Positions 1-7,070 of a stretch of 17,810 bases of DNA are shown in pieces. A model generated the notes under the pieces. It saw only the letters and a program-made list of their open reading frames with translations. It searched no databases and was not told where the DNA came from. Position 1 is the stretch's first letter; every line of letters begins with the position of its first letter. The DNA comes from Collinsella sp. (GTDB lineage: Bacteria; Actinomycetota; Coriobacteriia; Coriobacteriales; Coriobacteriaceae): contig DXLY01000036.1 in the NCBI GenBank assembly GCA_019414465.1, positions 1 through 17,810 on the forward strand, given 5' to 3'. A program made the translations under genes and the position numbers.

Positions 1-9
1 GGGGCACCA
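1..9 (+). tRNA. Possible 3' end of a truncated tRNA gene (CCA tail)
   Basis: The window opens with GGGGCACCA, immediately followed by a strong intrinsic terminator. A GC-rich acceptor strand, a discriminator A and an encoded CCA just before a terminator is the usual 3' end of a bacterial tRNA gene. The rest of the gene would lie to the left, so its identity cannot be read. The same nine bases recur at 190-198 without an intact tRNA upstream, so this copy could also be part of a repeat rather than a functional gene. Confidence 0.4.
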
Positions 10-19
10 TTTGAAATGC

Positions 20-53
20 AAAGCCCGTTACCCTTGTGGTGACGGGCTTTTTT
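20..53 (+). terminator. Strong rho-independent terminator
   Basis: Bases 20-31 pair with 39-50 in a 12-bp stem (arms beginning AAAGCCCGTT and ending GACGGGCTTT, one G-U pair), with a short loop and six T bases at 48-53. It lies 11 bases after the CCA-like tail at 7-9 and probably ends that transcript. Confidence 0.75.
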
Positions 54-209
54 CTTCTCCAACGCCGGGATTCGAACCCGACAGGGTGCGGAGCTGAGGA
101 AACGCGTAAGCGTTTTCCAGCGCAGCACGCAAGGAGCGGAGCGACGCAGCGAAAGCGGGCGGCGCCAGCCGCACGCGGACATCCCGCTGGGGGCACCATT
201 TAAACTGAG

Positions 210-242
210 AAGCCCGTTGCCCTCGCGGTAGCGGGCTTTTTG
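210..242 (+). terminator. Second rho-independent terminator-like hairpin
   Basis: Bases 210-221 pair with 227-238 (AAGCCCGTTGCC against GGTAGCGGGCTT, including G-U pairs). The loop is 5 bases and five T follow at 237-241. It corresponds to the terminator at 20-53 in the other copy of the repeat. No gene clearly feeds into it. Confidence 0.55.
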
Positions 243-297
243 CTACCCATACGCCGGGATTCGAACCCCGAAGGCATAAAATCACACTGTCATCCAA

Positions 298-528
298 GGG
301 CCCGTGGACAAAAAATAGCAAATATGAGTACTGTTACCAATTTAGTAACAGCGATTTCATGCCATCAGAAGGCGATTTGGACACAAGGCGTCCTACGGCG
401 GAGGAATTGCAGGCATTTATCAGCTAAGTACTTGGACATATGTTGCGTAACACTGCATATTTTGCAAAAAGATAATGCTACAGGGCTTGTGACAGTACTC
501 ATATTTGACGTTTTTTGCCCACGACCCC
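298..528. repeat. Long-range inverted repeat element, about 231 bases
   Basis: Bases 298-337 are an imperfect inverted copy of 489-528 (about 33 of 40 positions). The best core is 319-337 against 489-507, with 18 of 19 matching. It includes AAATATGAGTACTGT on one side and ACAGTACTCATATTT on the other. The inner end of the left arm can alternatively fold locally: CTGTTAC at 331-337 pairs with GTAACAG at 345-351 around a 7-base loop. No open reading frame inside has a ribosome binding site or a recognisable product. It could be a MITE-like remnant, a dispersed palindromic repeat or a structured RNA. The sequence alone does not decide between these. Confidence 0.55.
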
Positions 529-586
529 TTATTGCGTGGGCGAATCAGTTGCAAAGCGGGATCCAAAGCGTCCTTCGCAAACAAAT

Positions 587-617
587 AGCCGGGCCCCGCG
601 CGATGCGGACCCCGGCT
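587..617 (-). terminator. Terminator of glnN
   Basis: On the minus strand, 30 bases past the glnN stop, AGCCGGGG with an inner TCCGC arm pairs with GCGG and CCCGGCT, and an imperfect T-rich tail (ATTTGTTT) follows. It is a very GC-rich stem in the right place for an intrinsic terminator of glnN. The T-tract is interrupted. Confidence 0.55.
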
Positions 618-646
618 CAATACCGTGACGATATGTCAGTTACGCT

Positions 647-2734
647 CTACACGTAGAACAGGATGTCGTCGTAGGTCGGAACCGGCCAGTAGTCGGCGGC
701 CACGATCTCCTCCATGGCATCCACGGCGGCGCGCAGCGTATCCATAGCGGGAACGACCTCGTGTGCATACACGTTGGCCTGCTCCTGGCCATCGAGAGCC
801 TCGGCCTTCTGATGCACGGCGTCGAGCGCCTTAATGGAGTCGTTGATGGCGGTGATACCATTGCAGAGCTTGTTGAGCGTGTTCTGCTCGCACTGCATGG
901 CGGCCTCAGCACCGGCGGCACGAATAGTCTCAAGGCCCTTAGCGACCTTGGTGGCATAGGCGGTAATGACCGGACGATAGGTACGACGCGCCTCGCGAAC
1001 CATCGTGGTGGCCTCGATGTTCATGAGCTTGTTGTACTTCTCGAGCTTGCAGTCATAGCGGCACTGGGCCTCGGCCTTGGTCAGGACGCCCGTCTCCTCA
1101 AAGAGCGCAATGGCCTTATCGGAAACAAAGGCGGGAAGAGCGTCGGCCGTGGTCTTGTTGTTGGCAAGGCCGCGCTTCTCGGCCTCGATGGGCCACTCGT
1201 CGGAGTAACCGTCGCCGGAGAACAGGATGCGCTGGTGATCGGTCAGCACCTTCTTGCAGTACTCGAGCGCGGCGTCCTGGAACTTATCCTCGGGCGTACC
1301 CTCGAGTGCGTCGGCGAAAGACTTGAGCGACTTGGCCACGGCAGCATCGAGCACCAGGTTGGAGTCGGAGACGTTCTGCTCGGAGCCGCAGGCACGGAAC
1401 TCGAACTTGTTGCCGGTGAAGGCAAACGGGGAGGTGCGGTTGCGATCGGTGTTGTCCTGCATCAGCTTGGGCAGGGTATCGGCGCCCAGGTCGAGCACGC
1501 CGCGCGTGGCATGGACGGAAGCCTTGCCATCGATGATCTTCTCGACGACCTCGGTAAGCTGGTCGCCCAGGAAGATGGACATAATCGCCGGAGGAGCCTC
1601 GTTGGCGCCCAGACGATGGTCGTTACCGGCTGAGGCAACGGAGGCACGCAGGAGCTCCTGATAGTTATCGACGGCCTCGATCACCGCGGTGAGGAAGACG
1701 ATGAACTGCAGGTTGTCGAGCGGAGTATCGCCCGGGTCGAGCAGGTTCTCGGACTCGGTGCCAAGCGACCAGTTATTGTGCTTGCCCGAACCGTTGATGC
1801 CCTCGAAGGGCTTCTCGTGCAGCAGGCAGACCAAGTCGTGGCGGGAGGCGATGAGCTTCATCTTCTCCATCATGACCAGATTCTGGTCGATGGCCTCGTT
1901 GACCTCGCCGTAGACAGGGGCGAGCTCATGCTGGCAGGGAGCGACCTCGTTGTGCTTGGTCTTGGCAGGAATGCCAAGCGCCCACAGTTCATCGTCCAGG
2001 TCCTTCATATAGGACGAGACGGTGGGGCGGATAGCGCCAAAGTAGTGCTCCTCGAGCTCCTGGCCCTTGCAGGGAGCAGCACCAAAGAGGGTGCGCCCGG
2101 TGATGACCAGGTCCCTGCGCTTGCGGTAAGCGTCCTTCTTGATCAGGAAGTACTCCTGCTCATCGCCCACGGAAGGAACGACCTTCTTGGGGGTCTTGCC
2201 AAACAGCGCCAAAACGCGCTTGGACTCACGCGAGAGCGCGGTCATGGAGCGCAGCAGCGGGGTCTTCTTGTCCAGGGCCTCGCCCGTGTAGGAGCAGAAA
2301 GCTGTGGGGATGCACAGGACATCGTCCTTAATGAATGCGGGGCTGGTGGGATCCCAAGCGGTGTAGCCACGGGCCTCGAAGGTGGCACGCAGGCCGCCGT
2401 TGGGGAAACTGGAGGCGTCCGGCTCGCCCTGGATGAGGTTCTTGCCCGTAAACTTGGTAATGGCGGTGCCGTCGTGGTTGGGCTCGAGGAAGCTGTCGTG
2501 CTTCTCGGAAGTAATGCCCGAAAGCGGCTGGAACCAGTGCGCGTAGTGCGTCGCGCCCTTGGAGATGGCCCAGACCTTCATGGCGTGGGCAACGGCGTTG
2601 GCCACATCCAGGTCGAGCGGCTCACCGTCCTCGAGGGTTGCAGCAAGGCGCTTCCAAATGTCCTTGGGGAGGTAGTCCTTCATGACTTCCTCAGAGAACA
2701 CCATGGTCCCGAAGCGGTCAGTAAGTTCGGCCAT
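647..2734 (-). CDS. glnN: Type III glutamine synthetase (GlnN)
   Basis: Glutamine synthetase makes glutamine from glutamate, ammonium and ATP in the cytoplasm and is the main entry point for ammonium. The 695 residues match the large GS-III class, not the roughly 450-residue GS-I. Visible GS-III landmarks in order are PNGGLRATFEARGYTAWDPT, VGDEQEYFLI, CKGQELEEHYFGAI, KHNEVAPCQHELAPVY, GINGSGKHNNWSLG, LGANEAPPAI and NKFEFRACGSEQNVSDSN; these include the metal and substrate residues of the catalytic barrel. An upstream in-frame ATG at 2797 exists. The ATG at 2734 is preferred because AAGGGAG lies about 7 bases before it and the conserved GS-III N-terminus (DRFGTMVF) starts just after. It is transcribed alone, divergently from metF, and ends at a hairpin at 587-617. 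The leader has several inverted repeats that may be regulatory. Confidence 0.96.
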   Translation of the reverse strand: MAELTDRFGTMVFSEEVMKDYLPKDIWKRLAATLEDGEPLDLDVANAVAHAMKVWAISKGATHYAHWFQPLSGITSEKHDSFLEPNHDGTAITKFTGKNLIQGEPDASSFPNGGLRATFEARGYTAWDPTSPAFIKDDVLCIPTAFCSYTGEALDKKTPLLRSMTALSRESKRVLALFGKTPKKVVPSVGDEQEYFLIKKDAYRKRRDLVITGRTLFGAAPCKGQELEEHYFGAIRPTVSSYMKDLDDELWALGIPAKTKHNEVAPCQHELAPVYGEVNEAIDQNLVMMEKMKLIASRHDLVCLLHEKPFEGINGSGKHNNWSLGTESENLLDPGDTPLDNLQFIVFLTAVIEAVDNYQELLRASVASAGNDHRLGANEAPPAIMSIFLGDQLTEVVEKIIDGKASVHATRGVLDLGADTLPKLMQDNTDRNRTSPFAFTGNKFEFRACGSEQNVSDSNLVLDAAVAKSLKSFADALEGTPEDKFQDAALEYCKKVLTDHQRILFSGDGYSDEWPIEAEKRGLANNKTTADALPAFVSDKAIALFEETGVLTKAEAQCRYDCKLEKYNKLMNIEATTMVREARRTYRPVITAYATKVAKGLETIRAAGAEAAMQCEQNTLNKLCNGITAINDSIKALDAVHQKAEALDGQEQANVYAHEVVPAMDTLRAAVDAMEEIVAADYWPVPTYDDILFYV

Positions 2735-2755
2735 ACGGAACTCCCTTCGTATCGG

Positions 2756-2774
2756 CACCGCGTGAGAAGCGGTG
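2756..2774 (-). promoter_or_regulatory. Hairpin just upstream of the glnN ribosome binding site
   Basis: CACCGC (2756-2761) and GCGGTG (2769-2774) form a perfect 6-bp inverted repeat with a 7-base spacer, about 8 bases before the glnN Shine-Dalgarno. It could affect translation start or be a protein site. No regulator is identifiable from sequence. Confidence 0.3.
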
Positions 2775-2819
2775 TTGATTACTAACGAACGAGTCATAGA
2801 TTAGGCTCGTCGTGTTTCC

Positions 2820-2840
2820 GCAACATTACCGTTATGTTGC
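2820..2840 (-). promoter_or_regulatory. Operator-like inverted repeat upstream of glnN
   Basis: GCAACAT, a 7-base spacer, then ATGTTGC is a perfect dyad about 86 bases upstream of the glnN start. A second dyad, TACCGC (2865-2870) with GCGGTA (2877-2882), lies just beyond it. Two dyads before a nitrogen-assimilation gene suggest regulation. Neither clearly matches the GlnR-box consensus, so the regulator is unknown. Confidence 0.4.
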
Positions 2841-2945
2841 TGTCACGAAACCAATCAATGAGGTTACCGCATCGCAGCGGTATTGCCACCCTCAACAGCC
2901 AACGAACTGCATAAATTGCAGACCTCCCCGCATGGTTTAAGGGTA

Positions 2946-3021
2946 GTCAATTTGGGATGGGGCTCTATTAACTGGTATTTCGCATCAGATACCAGTCTTT
3001 ATAGCCCCATCCTAGATTGAC
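2946..3021 (+). repeat. Large 76-base stem-loop between glnN and metF
   Basis: Bases 2946-2964 pair with 3003-3021 in an uninterrupted 19-bp stem in which two pairs are G-U. After a 6-by-6 internal loop, ACTGGTAT (2971-2978) pairs with ATACCAGT (2989-2996) around a 10-base loop. There is no T-tract, so it is not an ordinary terminator. It lies 140 bases upstream of the metF start in a spacer between divergent genes. The two wobble pairs are G-U only in plus-strand RNA, which mildly favours a role in a transcript toward metF. It does not resemble the SAM or cobalamin riboswitch classes I know. It could also be a dispersed palindromic repeat. Confidence 0.6.
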
Positions 3022-3160
3022 CGCTCTGCTATAGGGAATGTCGATAGCAAGGCATCTTTGATTGGTATCCCCGAATAGCGAGTGAAACTCCACCGTGACA
3101 CAGTGGTGCTGTAGAATCCTTACAACACATCACACTATTACGTATCTAAAGGAGCACGAT

Positions 3161-4033
3161 ATGCGCGTCGACGAGGTTTTTAAGCAGGCAGCATCCCAGG
3201 GCACCGCACCCGTTTCGTTTGAGATGTTCCCGCCCAAGGGCGAGCTGACCCTCGACACGGCTCGCGAAGTGGCAGGCAATCTGTGCAAGCTTTCGCCGAG
3301 CTTTGTCTCGGTCACCTGCTCTGCCGGCGGCTCGGGCAACGGCGCCACCACCGCCCCCATCGCGCATATGATTACGAGCGAATTCAATACGCCCTCGGTG
3401 GCGCACCTTACCTGCGTTGGCCGCACGCATGCCGACATCGCCGCCAAGATCGACGAATACCGCTCCGCCGGCGTAGAAAATGTGCTGGCCCTGCGCGGTG
3501 ATCTTCCCGCTGGCGCGACCGAGGACGACAAGCCCGCCTCGGACTACGCCTACGCCCGCGACCTCATCCCCGAGCTCGTCGACGCCGGCTTTTGCGTGGG
3601 CGCCGCGGCCTACCCCGAGGGCCACATTGCCTGTGAGGACCTCAACGCTTCGGTCGAATACCTCAAGCAAAAACAGGACGCCGGCGCGAGCTTCTTTGTG
3701 ACGCAGCTCTTCTTTGACAACGAGTGCTTCTACCGCTTCCGCGAGCTTGCCGACAAGGCGGGCATCACGGTGCCCATCACCGCGGGCATCATGCCGTTTA
3801 TGGGCAAGTCCCAGATCAGCCGCATGGTCTTTATGTGCGGCGCATCGCTGCCCTCCCCCGTCATCAAGATTCTCGCCAAGTACGAGAACGACCCCGAGAG
3901 CCTGCAGGCAGCCGGTGTAGATTATGCCGCCCGTCAGCTTTGCGACCTTAAGGAGCACGGTGCCGCCGGTCTGCACCTGTACACTATGAATCGTCCTGCG
4001 ATCGCCGCGACCATTATGGAGCGCCTGGGGTAA
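3161..4033 (+). CDS. metF: 5,10-methylenetetrahydrofolate reductase (MetF)
   Basis: MetF is a flavoenzyme that reduces 5,10-methylene-tetrahydrofolate to 5-methyl-tetrahydrofolate, the methyl donor for MetH. At 290 residues it has the normal length of the bacterial single-domain TIM-barrel enzyme. Landmarks include FEMFPPKG near residue 20 (Glu21 is the likely catalytic acid), SVTCSAGGSGN (50-60), HLTCVGR (82-88), ALRGDLP (110-116, with the Asp that contacts FAD and folate), and TQLFFDN and GIMPFM further on. An upstream in-frame ATG at 3095 is rejected in favour of ATG 3161, which has AAAGGAG six bases upstream. The stop overlaps the next start by one base (TAATG), implying translational coupling with the MetH reactivation protein. 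It is first in the methionine operon. Confidence 0.95.
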   Translation: MRVDEVFKQAASQGTAPVSFEMFPPKGELTLDTAREVAGNLCKLSPSFVSVTCSAGGSGNGATTAPIAHMITSEFNTPSVAHLTCVGRTHADIAAKIDEYRSAGVENVLALRGDLPAGATEDDKPASDYAYARDLIPELVDAGFCVGAAAYPEGHIACEDLNASVEYLKQKQDAGASFFVTQLFFDNECFYRFRELADKAGITVPITAGIMPFMGKSQISRMVFMCGASLPSPVIKILAKYENDPESLQAAGVDYAARQLCDLKEHGAAGLHLYTMNRPAIAATIMERLG

Positions 4034-4824
4034 TGGAAAAACCGCACATCGATACAACCGCTGTCGAAGTGCCGGCCGACCTTGCGTCGCCGGCGCTTTA
4101 CCGTGTCGATGCTGCGCACCATCCCCGTGTCGACCGTGCCGAGATGCTGCGGTATCTGGGCTACGGCGGCCAGCAGATTGAGCCCGAGCTGTCACGACGT
4201 ATTGAGCTTGTGGTCGAGCGCCTTGAGCTGGACATTGAGCCCCGCGGCGTGCGGCGCGTGTTTACCGTCGATGCCACGGGCGTGGACGAGCAGGGAGAGC
4301 CTTGCATCCGTCTGGTTGGCACCAACGTTGAGCTGCGCGGTCGCGACATCTATCGACATCTCAAGGACGCCCGCATGGCCGCGCTCATGGCATGCACCCT
4401 CGGCATGGACGCCGAGCGTCGTCTGCGCACCACGGGAGCCCAGCAGCCCCTAGAGGGAGCCGTGCTCGACGCCGCATGCTCTGCCTATGTAGAAGCCGCC
4501 GTTGAGCAAATGGACCAGCAGGTCAAGACGGACGCCGCCGTTCATGGGCTCGCCGGCAACTGGCGCTTTAGTCCCGGCTATGGCGACTGCCCGCTCTCGG
4601 CCCAGCGCTCGATCGTGAATGCGCTCAACGCCACGCGGCTCATCGGGCTTACCGTCACGCCCACCAGCCTGCTCATGCCCACCAAGAGCGTGACCGCGGT
4701 GATTGGTCTGTTTGACGGCGAAGTCCACGACGCCCAGAGCCGCCCCACCTGCAATATCTGCCGCATGCGTGAGCACTGCCGCTTCCGCGCCGCCCACACC
4801 ACCTGCTATTCGCATTCTGAATAA
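4033..4824 (+). CDS. Stand-alone MetH reactivation-domain protein
   Basis: This 263-residue protein resembles the C-terminal activation domain of cobalamin-dependent methionine synthase, which binds S-adenosylmethionine and supports reductive methylation of oxidised cob(II)alamin. The family signature RFSPGYGDCPLS is at 178-189, followed by LTVTPTSLLMPTKSVTAVIG (206-225). The C-terminus has four cysteines (Cys240, Cys243, Cys249, Cys258) in a CxxC-x5-C-x8-C pattern that may bind metal; this is inferred from spacing. The MetH encoded downstream lacks this domain, so the protein very likely works with it in trans. Its start codon overlaps the metF stop. A gap of 109 bases follows, containing a weak hairpin at 4859-4878 with no T-tract, before the R-M genes. 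Confidence 0.85.
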   Translation: MEKPHIDTTAVEVPADLASPALYRVDAAHHPRVDRAEMLRYLGYGGQQIEPELSRRIELVVERLELDIEPRGVRRVFTVDATGVDEQGEPCIRLVGTNVELRGRDIYRHLKDARMAALMACTLGMDAERRLRTTGAQQPLEGAVLDAACSAYVEAAVEQMDQQVKTDAAVHGLAGNWRFSPGYGDCPLSAQRSIVNALNATRLIGLTVTPTSLLMPTKSVTAVIGLFDGEVHDAQSRPTCNICRMREHCRFRAAHTTCYSHSE

Positions 4825-4933
4825 AATGTCAATTGATGGCACGGTATCGAGGGAATCTCATCCGTAAGTAAGCGGATGTCCTCACAAACAAGTACCATAA
4901 GATGCCAAATAACAACTATCTGAAAGCCAGTAC

Positions 4934-6094
4934 ATGCACAACATTCTGCAGTTCTCGCCACAACTAACCGCGCTTGAGTTTTTTTCAGGCATTGGCTTGG
5001 CTCGTGCCGGCATGGCAAAAGCCGGAATCAAAACAATCTGGGCAAATGACATAGACCGTACTAAATGCGCCATGTACAGCCAGTGCTGGGGCGATGAGCA
5101 TCTAGTCGAGCAGGATGTCCACACACTCGACCCCGACCTAATACCCCAAGCCGACATCGCATGGGCGTCAAGCCCTTGCACAAACTTATCTCTCGCGGGA
5201 AACAGGGAGGGACTTATCTCTGGCAAAGAGTCCAGTGCGTTCTTTGGCTTTATTAAGGCCATCGAAGGAATGAGCGATCGTGCCCCGCGGGCACTTGTTC
5301 TCGAAAACGTCATCGGCCTTGCCACGTCTAATAACAGTGATGACTTTAGACTCGTTTGCCAGGAATTTAATCGTTTAGGCTATTCATGCGACGCTTATTT
5401 TATCGATGCACGGCACTGGCTTCCCCAGTCACGCCCCCGCATGTTTATCGTCGGATTAAAAGACCCTCTTCCCAACAGCCGACTCGATTCCTCGCTTCGA
5501 CCTGAAAAGGTCTCCTGGATTCACTCCGACCCTTCACTCATTACGCACGTCTCTCACCTAAACGAGCCGAGCCCACTTCGCATGACGGGCCTTGCAACGG
5601 TTGTTGAAGATATTCCCGAGGGCGACAAGCGTTGGTGGAACAAAAACCAAGTACAAGCATTTATCGACTCGCTTGCACCGCATCAAGCAGAGCGCCTTCA
5701 GCGCTTCTTAAATGCCAAAGAAAAAACTGTTCGCACTGCTTACCGTCGCACGCGATCAGGCGTTGTGCGCTGGGAAATCCGTGAAGAAGAAATTGCCGGA
5801 TGTCTAAGAACGGCTCGCGGCGGCTCATCAAGACAGGCAGTCGTTATATGCGAAAACGGAAAGATAGAAGTTCGCTGGATGACTGGAACCGAATATGCCC
5901 GTCTCCAAGGTGCTGACTCATGTCAGTTTAGCGGCTTCTCGGATGCTCAGATTCGCTACGCATTCGGCGATGCAGTTGCCGTGCCAGTTGTCACTTGGCT
6001 TATAAAAAATGCAGTCAAACCAGCGCTTATGTCTTCAAGGAACGGAGTGAACAATAATGGAAATGACCAATTGCTCCTTGAACGAGCCCGATAA
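4934..6094 (+). CDS. C5-cytosine DNA methyltransferase
   Basis: It methylates carbon 5 of cytosine in a specific DNA site, protecting host DNA from the paired nuclease. All core motifs are visible in 386 residues: motif I LEFFSGIGLA (14-23), motif IV SSPCTNLSLAG with catalytic Cys82, motif VI LENV (123-126), motif VIII QSRPR (165-169) and motif X GDAVAVPV (345-352). Residues about 185-285 are the target-recognition region, so the recognised site cannot be inferred. No strong Shine-Dalgarno precedes ATG 4934. Its 3' end overlaps the putative endonuclease gene by 38 bases. Codon use is visibly more AT-rich (AAA, TTT, TTA, ATT) than in metF or metH, consistent with acquisition by transfer. It is an intact gene with no missing motif. 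Confidence 0.95.
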   Translation: MHNILQFSPQLTALEFFSGIGLARAGMAKAGIKTIWANDIDRTKCAMYSQCWGDEHLVEQDVHTLDPDLIPQADIAWASSPCTNLSLAGNREGLISGKESSAFFGFIKAIEGMSDRAPRALVLENVIGLATSNNSDDFRLVCQEFNRLGYSCDAYFIDARHWLPQSRPRMFIVGLKDPLPNSRLDSSLRPEKVSWIHSDPSLITHVSHLNEPSPLRMTGLATVVEDIPEGDKRWWNKNQVQAFIDSLAPHQAERLQRFLNAKEKTVRTAYRRTRSGVVRWEIREEEIAGCLRTARGGSSRQAVVICENGKIEVRWMTGTEYARLQGADSCQFSGFSDAQIRYAFGDAVAVPVVTWLIKNAVKPALMSSRNGVNNNGNDQLLLERAR

Positions 6095-7070
6095 AGATAT
6101 CTTGGATGCCATTGAACTCTGGTACGAATCCAAACGCAGCAAGCGAGGCAATGTCAACCGTAACGTCATGGCGGTTGGCATAGGCATAAGCGAGCTGTTG
6201 CAAAACCGTTTTCCGCTCACCGACGATTATGTGCAATCGGACAAGGGGAGCCAAGTACGAGGCCTAAGTGGAGCATGCATCAAAACAGTTTTAGCCAGAC
6301 ATGGGGAAACGCGTGCCTTCGCATCAGAGGGCGGCAGAACCTCACGCGGCACACTCCCGATGGCGCTTGAGCTTGCCACAATTATCAACTCTGCCCTACC
6401 CAGTGACACTTGCGAAGACGCTCGTCTTGAAGCTGCGAATGCAATCGCCAATTTCTTCGTCGAGCGAATCCAGGTCGATTTCTTTAACCGGCAGAGAATC
6501 AAAGTAGAAATCGATCTTCAAAAACCAATTTCTGTCATTGTCGATGATATCCTAGCCGAAGCAAGCCTACGGTCCGATAAGCCAACGGGTACCGTCGCAC
6601 AGCACCTGGTAGGCGCAAAACTAGAGATGTTATTTCCAACCATAGAAATCGGAAAGGACAACTCAAACGCTGCCGACCAGCAAACAGACCGTTCTGGCGA
6701 TTTCCAAATCAATGATGCTGCATTTCACGTGACTGTATCGCCAATGGCCAAATTGACCGATCGATGCCGAGATAACATTCGAAATGGCATTCGGCCCATC
6801 GTCGTTGTCCCCCACGATAAAGTTTCCTTCGCTTACGGACTGTTCGAAAGTGAGGGACTCGGCAATCGCGTACAGGTTATCGCGCTCGAATCGTTTATCG
6901 GCATCAATATTGAAGAATTATCGTTCTACAAGCGAGACCTAATTCGATTAAATGTCGCACGGCTTCTTGCCCACTACAACAAGCGAATCGAAGATATCGA
7001 GCCCGACAAATCCCTTCAAATAGAAATTCCTCAGTGGGCTCTAGACGAAATGGACGCACATGGCGAATAG
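6057..7070 (+). CDS. Putative restriction endonuclease, DUF4928-like
   Basis: The 337-residue protein is encoded directly after and overlapping a cytosine methyltransferase, the usual place for the cognate type II endonuclease. Its C-terminal half resembles the DUF4928 family as I remember it: AQHLVGAKLEMLFP (181-194), then GDFQINDAAFHVTVSP (214-229), RPIVVVP (246-252) and a C-terminal FIGINIEEL (280-288). Glu190, Asp215 and the FHVT strand could form a PD-(D/E)xK-like active site, although the usual lysine is replaced. This is inference. ATG 6057 has CGGAG about 9 bases upstream; ATG 6063 is an alternative. Its last 11 bases overlap metH. Codon use is AT-rich like the methyltransferase. There are no transmembrane segments. 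Specificity is unknown. Confidence 0.75.
   Translation: MEMTNCSLNEPDKDILDAIELWYESKRSKRGNVNRNVMAVGIGISELLQNRFPLTDDYVQSDKGSQVRGLSGACIKTVLARHGETRAFASEGGRTSRGTLPMALELATIINSALPSDTCEDARLEAANAIANFFVERIQVDFFNRQRIKVEIDLQKPISVIVDDILAEASLRSDKPTGTVAQHLVGAKLEMLFPTIEIGKDNSNAADQQTDRSGDFQINDAAFHVTVSPMAKLTDRCRDNIRNGIRPIVVVPHDKVSFAYGLFESEGLGNRVQVIALESFIGINIEELSFYKRDLIRLNVARLLAHYNKRIEDIEPDKSLQIEIPQWALDEMDAHGE

Larger units (their letters stand above)
1..273. repeat. Two diverged copies of a tRNA-tail/terminator/T-arm unit
   Basis: Copy A (1 to about 85) and copy B (190 to about 273) have the same order: GGGGCACCATTT, a terminator hairpin, then GCCGGGATTCGAACCC. Read on the minus strand, the last element is GGGTTCGAATCCCGGC, which looks like a tRNA T-arm with its TTCGAAT loop. 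In copy A this arm can form a 5-bp stem; in copy B the stem has a mismatch. No cloverleaf can be drawn around either arm. The 104 bases between the copies are GC-rich and include a small hairpin with a GTAA loop at 98-118. I infer decayed tRNA ends or a dispersed intergenic repeat built from them. Confidence 0.55.

Noticed and set aside
110..198. Complete tRNA ending in CCA at 196-198
   Set aside because: No matching acceptor 5' strand, no TTCRANY loop at the right distance and no anticodon arm could be placed.
28..321. 97-codon minus-strand reading frame
   Set aside because: It is a translation of the two tRNA-like repeat units (GSNPGV occurs twice from the T-arm sequence), not a protein.
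511..541. Terminator at GCCCACG/CGTGGGC
   Set aside because: The T-tract precedes the stem on the plus strand and becomes an A-tract after the stem on the minus strand, so it is wrong for termination in both directions.
240..656. 138-codon plus-strand reading frame
   Set aside because: It runs through a terminator, the inverted-repeat element and the glnN terminator, has no ribosome binding site, and has no recognisable protein features.
761..1633. 290-codon plus-strand frame opposite glnN
   Set aside because: Shadow of glnN; Gly/Leu-rich low-complexity translation without motifs.
2946..3160. SAM or cobalamin riboswitch before metF
   Set aside because: The conserved cores of those classes are not visible; only an unrelated long hairpin is present.
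3146..4195. 349-codon minus-strand frame opposite metF
   Set aside because: Shadow frame; metF has strong motifs and a ribosome binding site.
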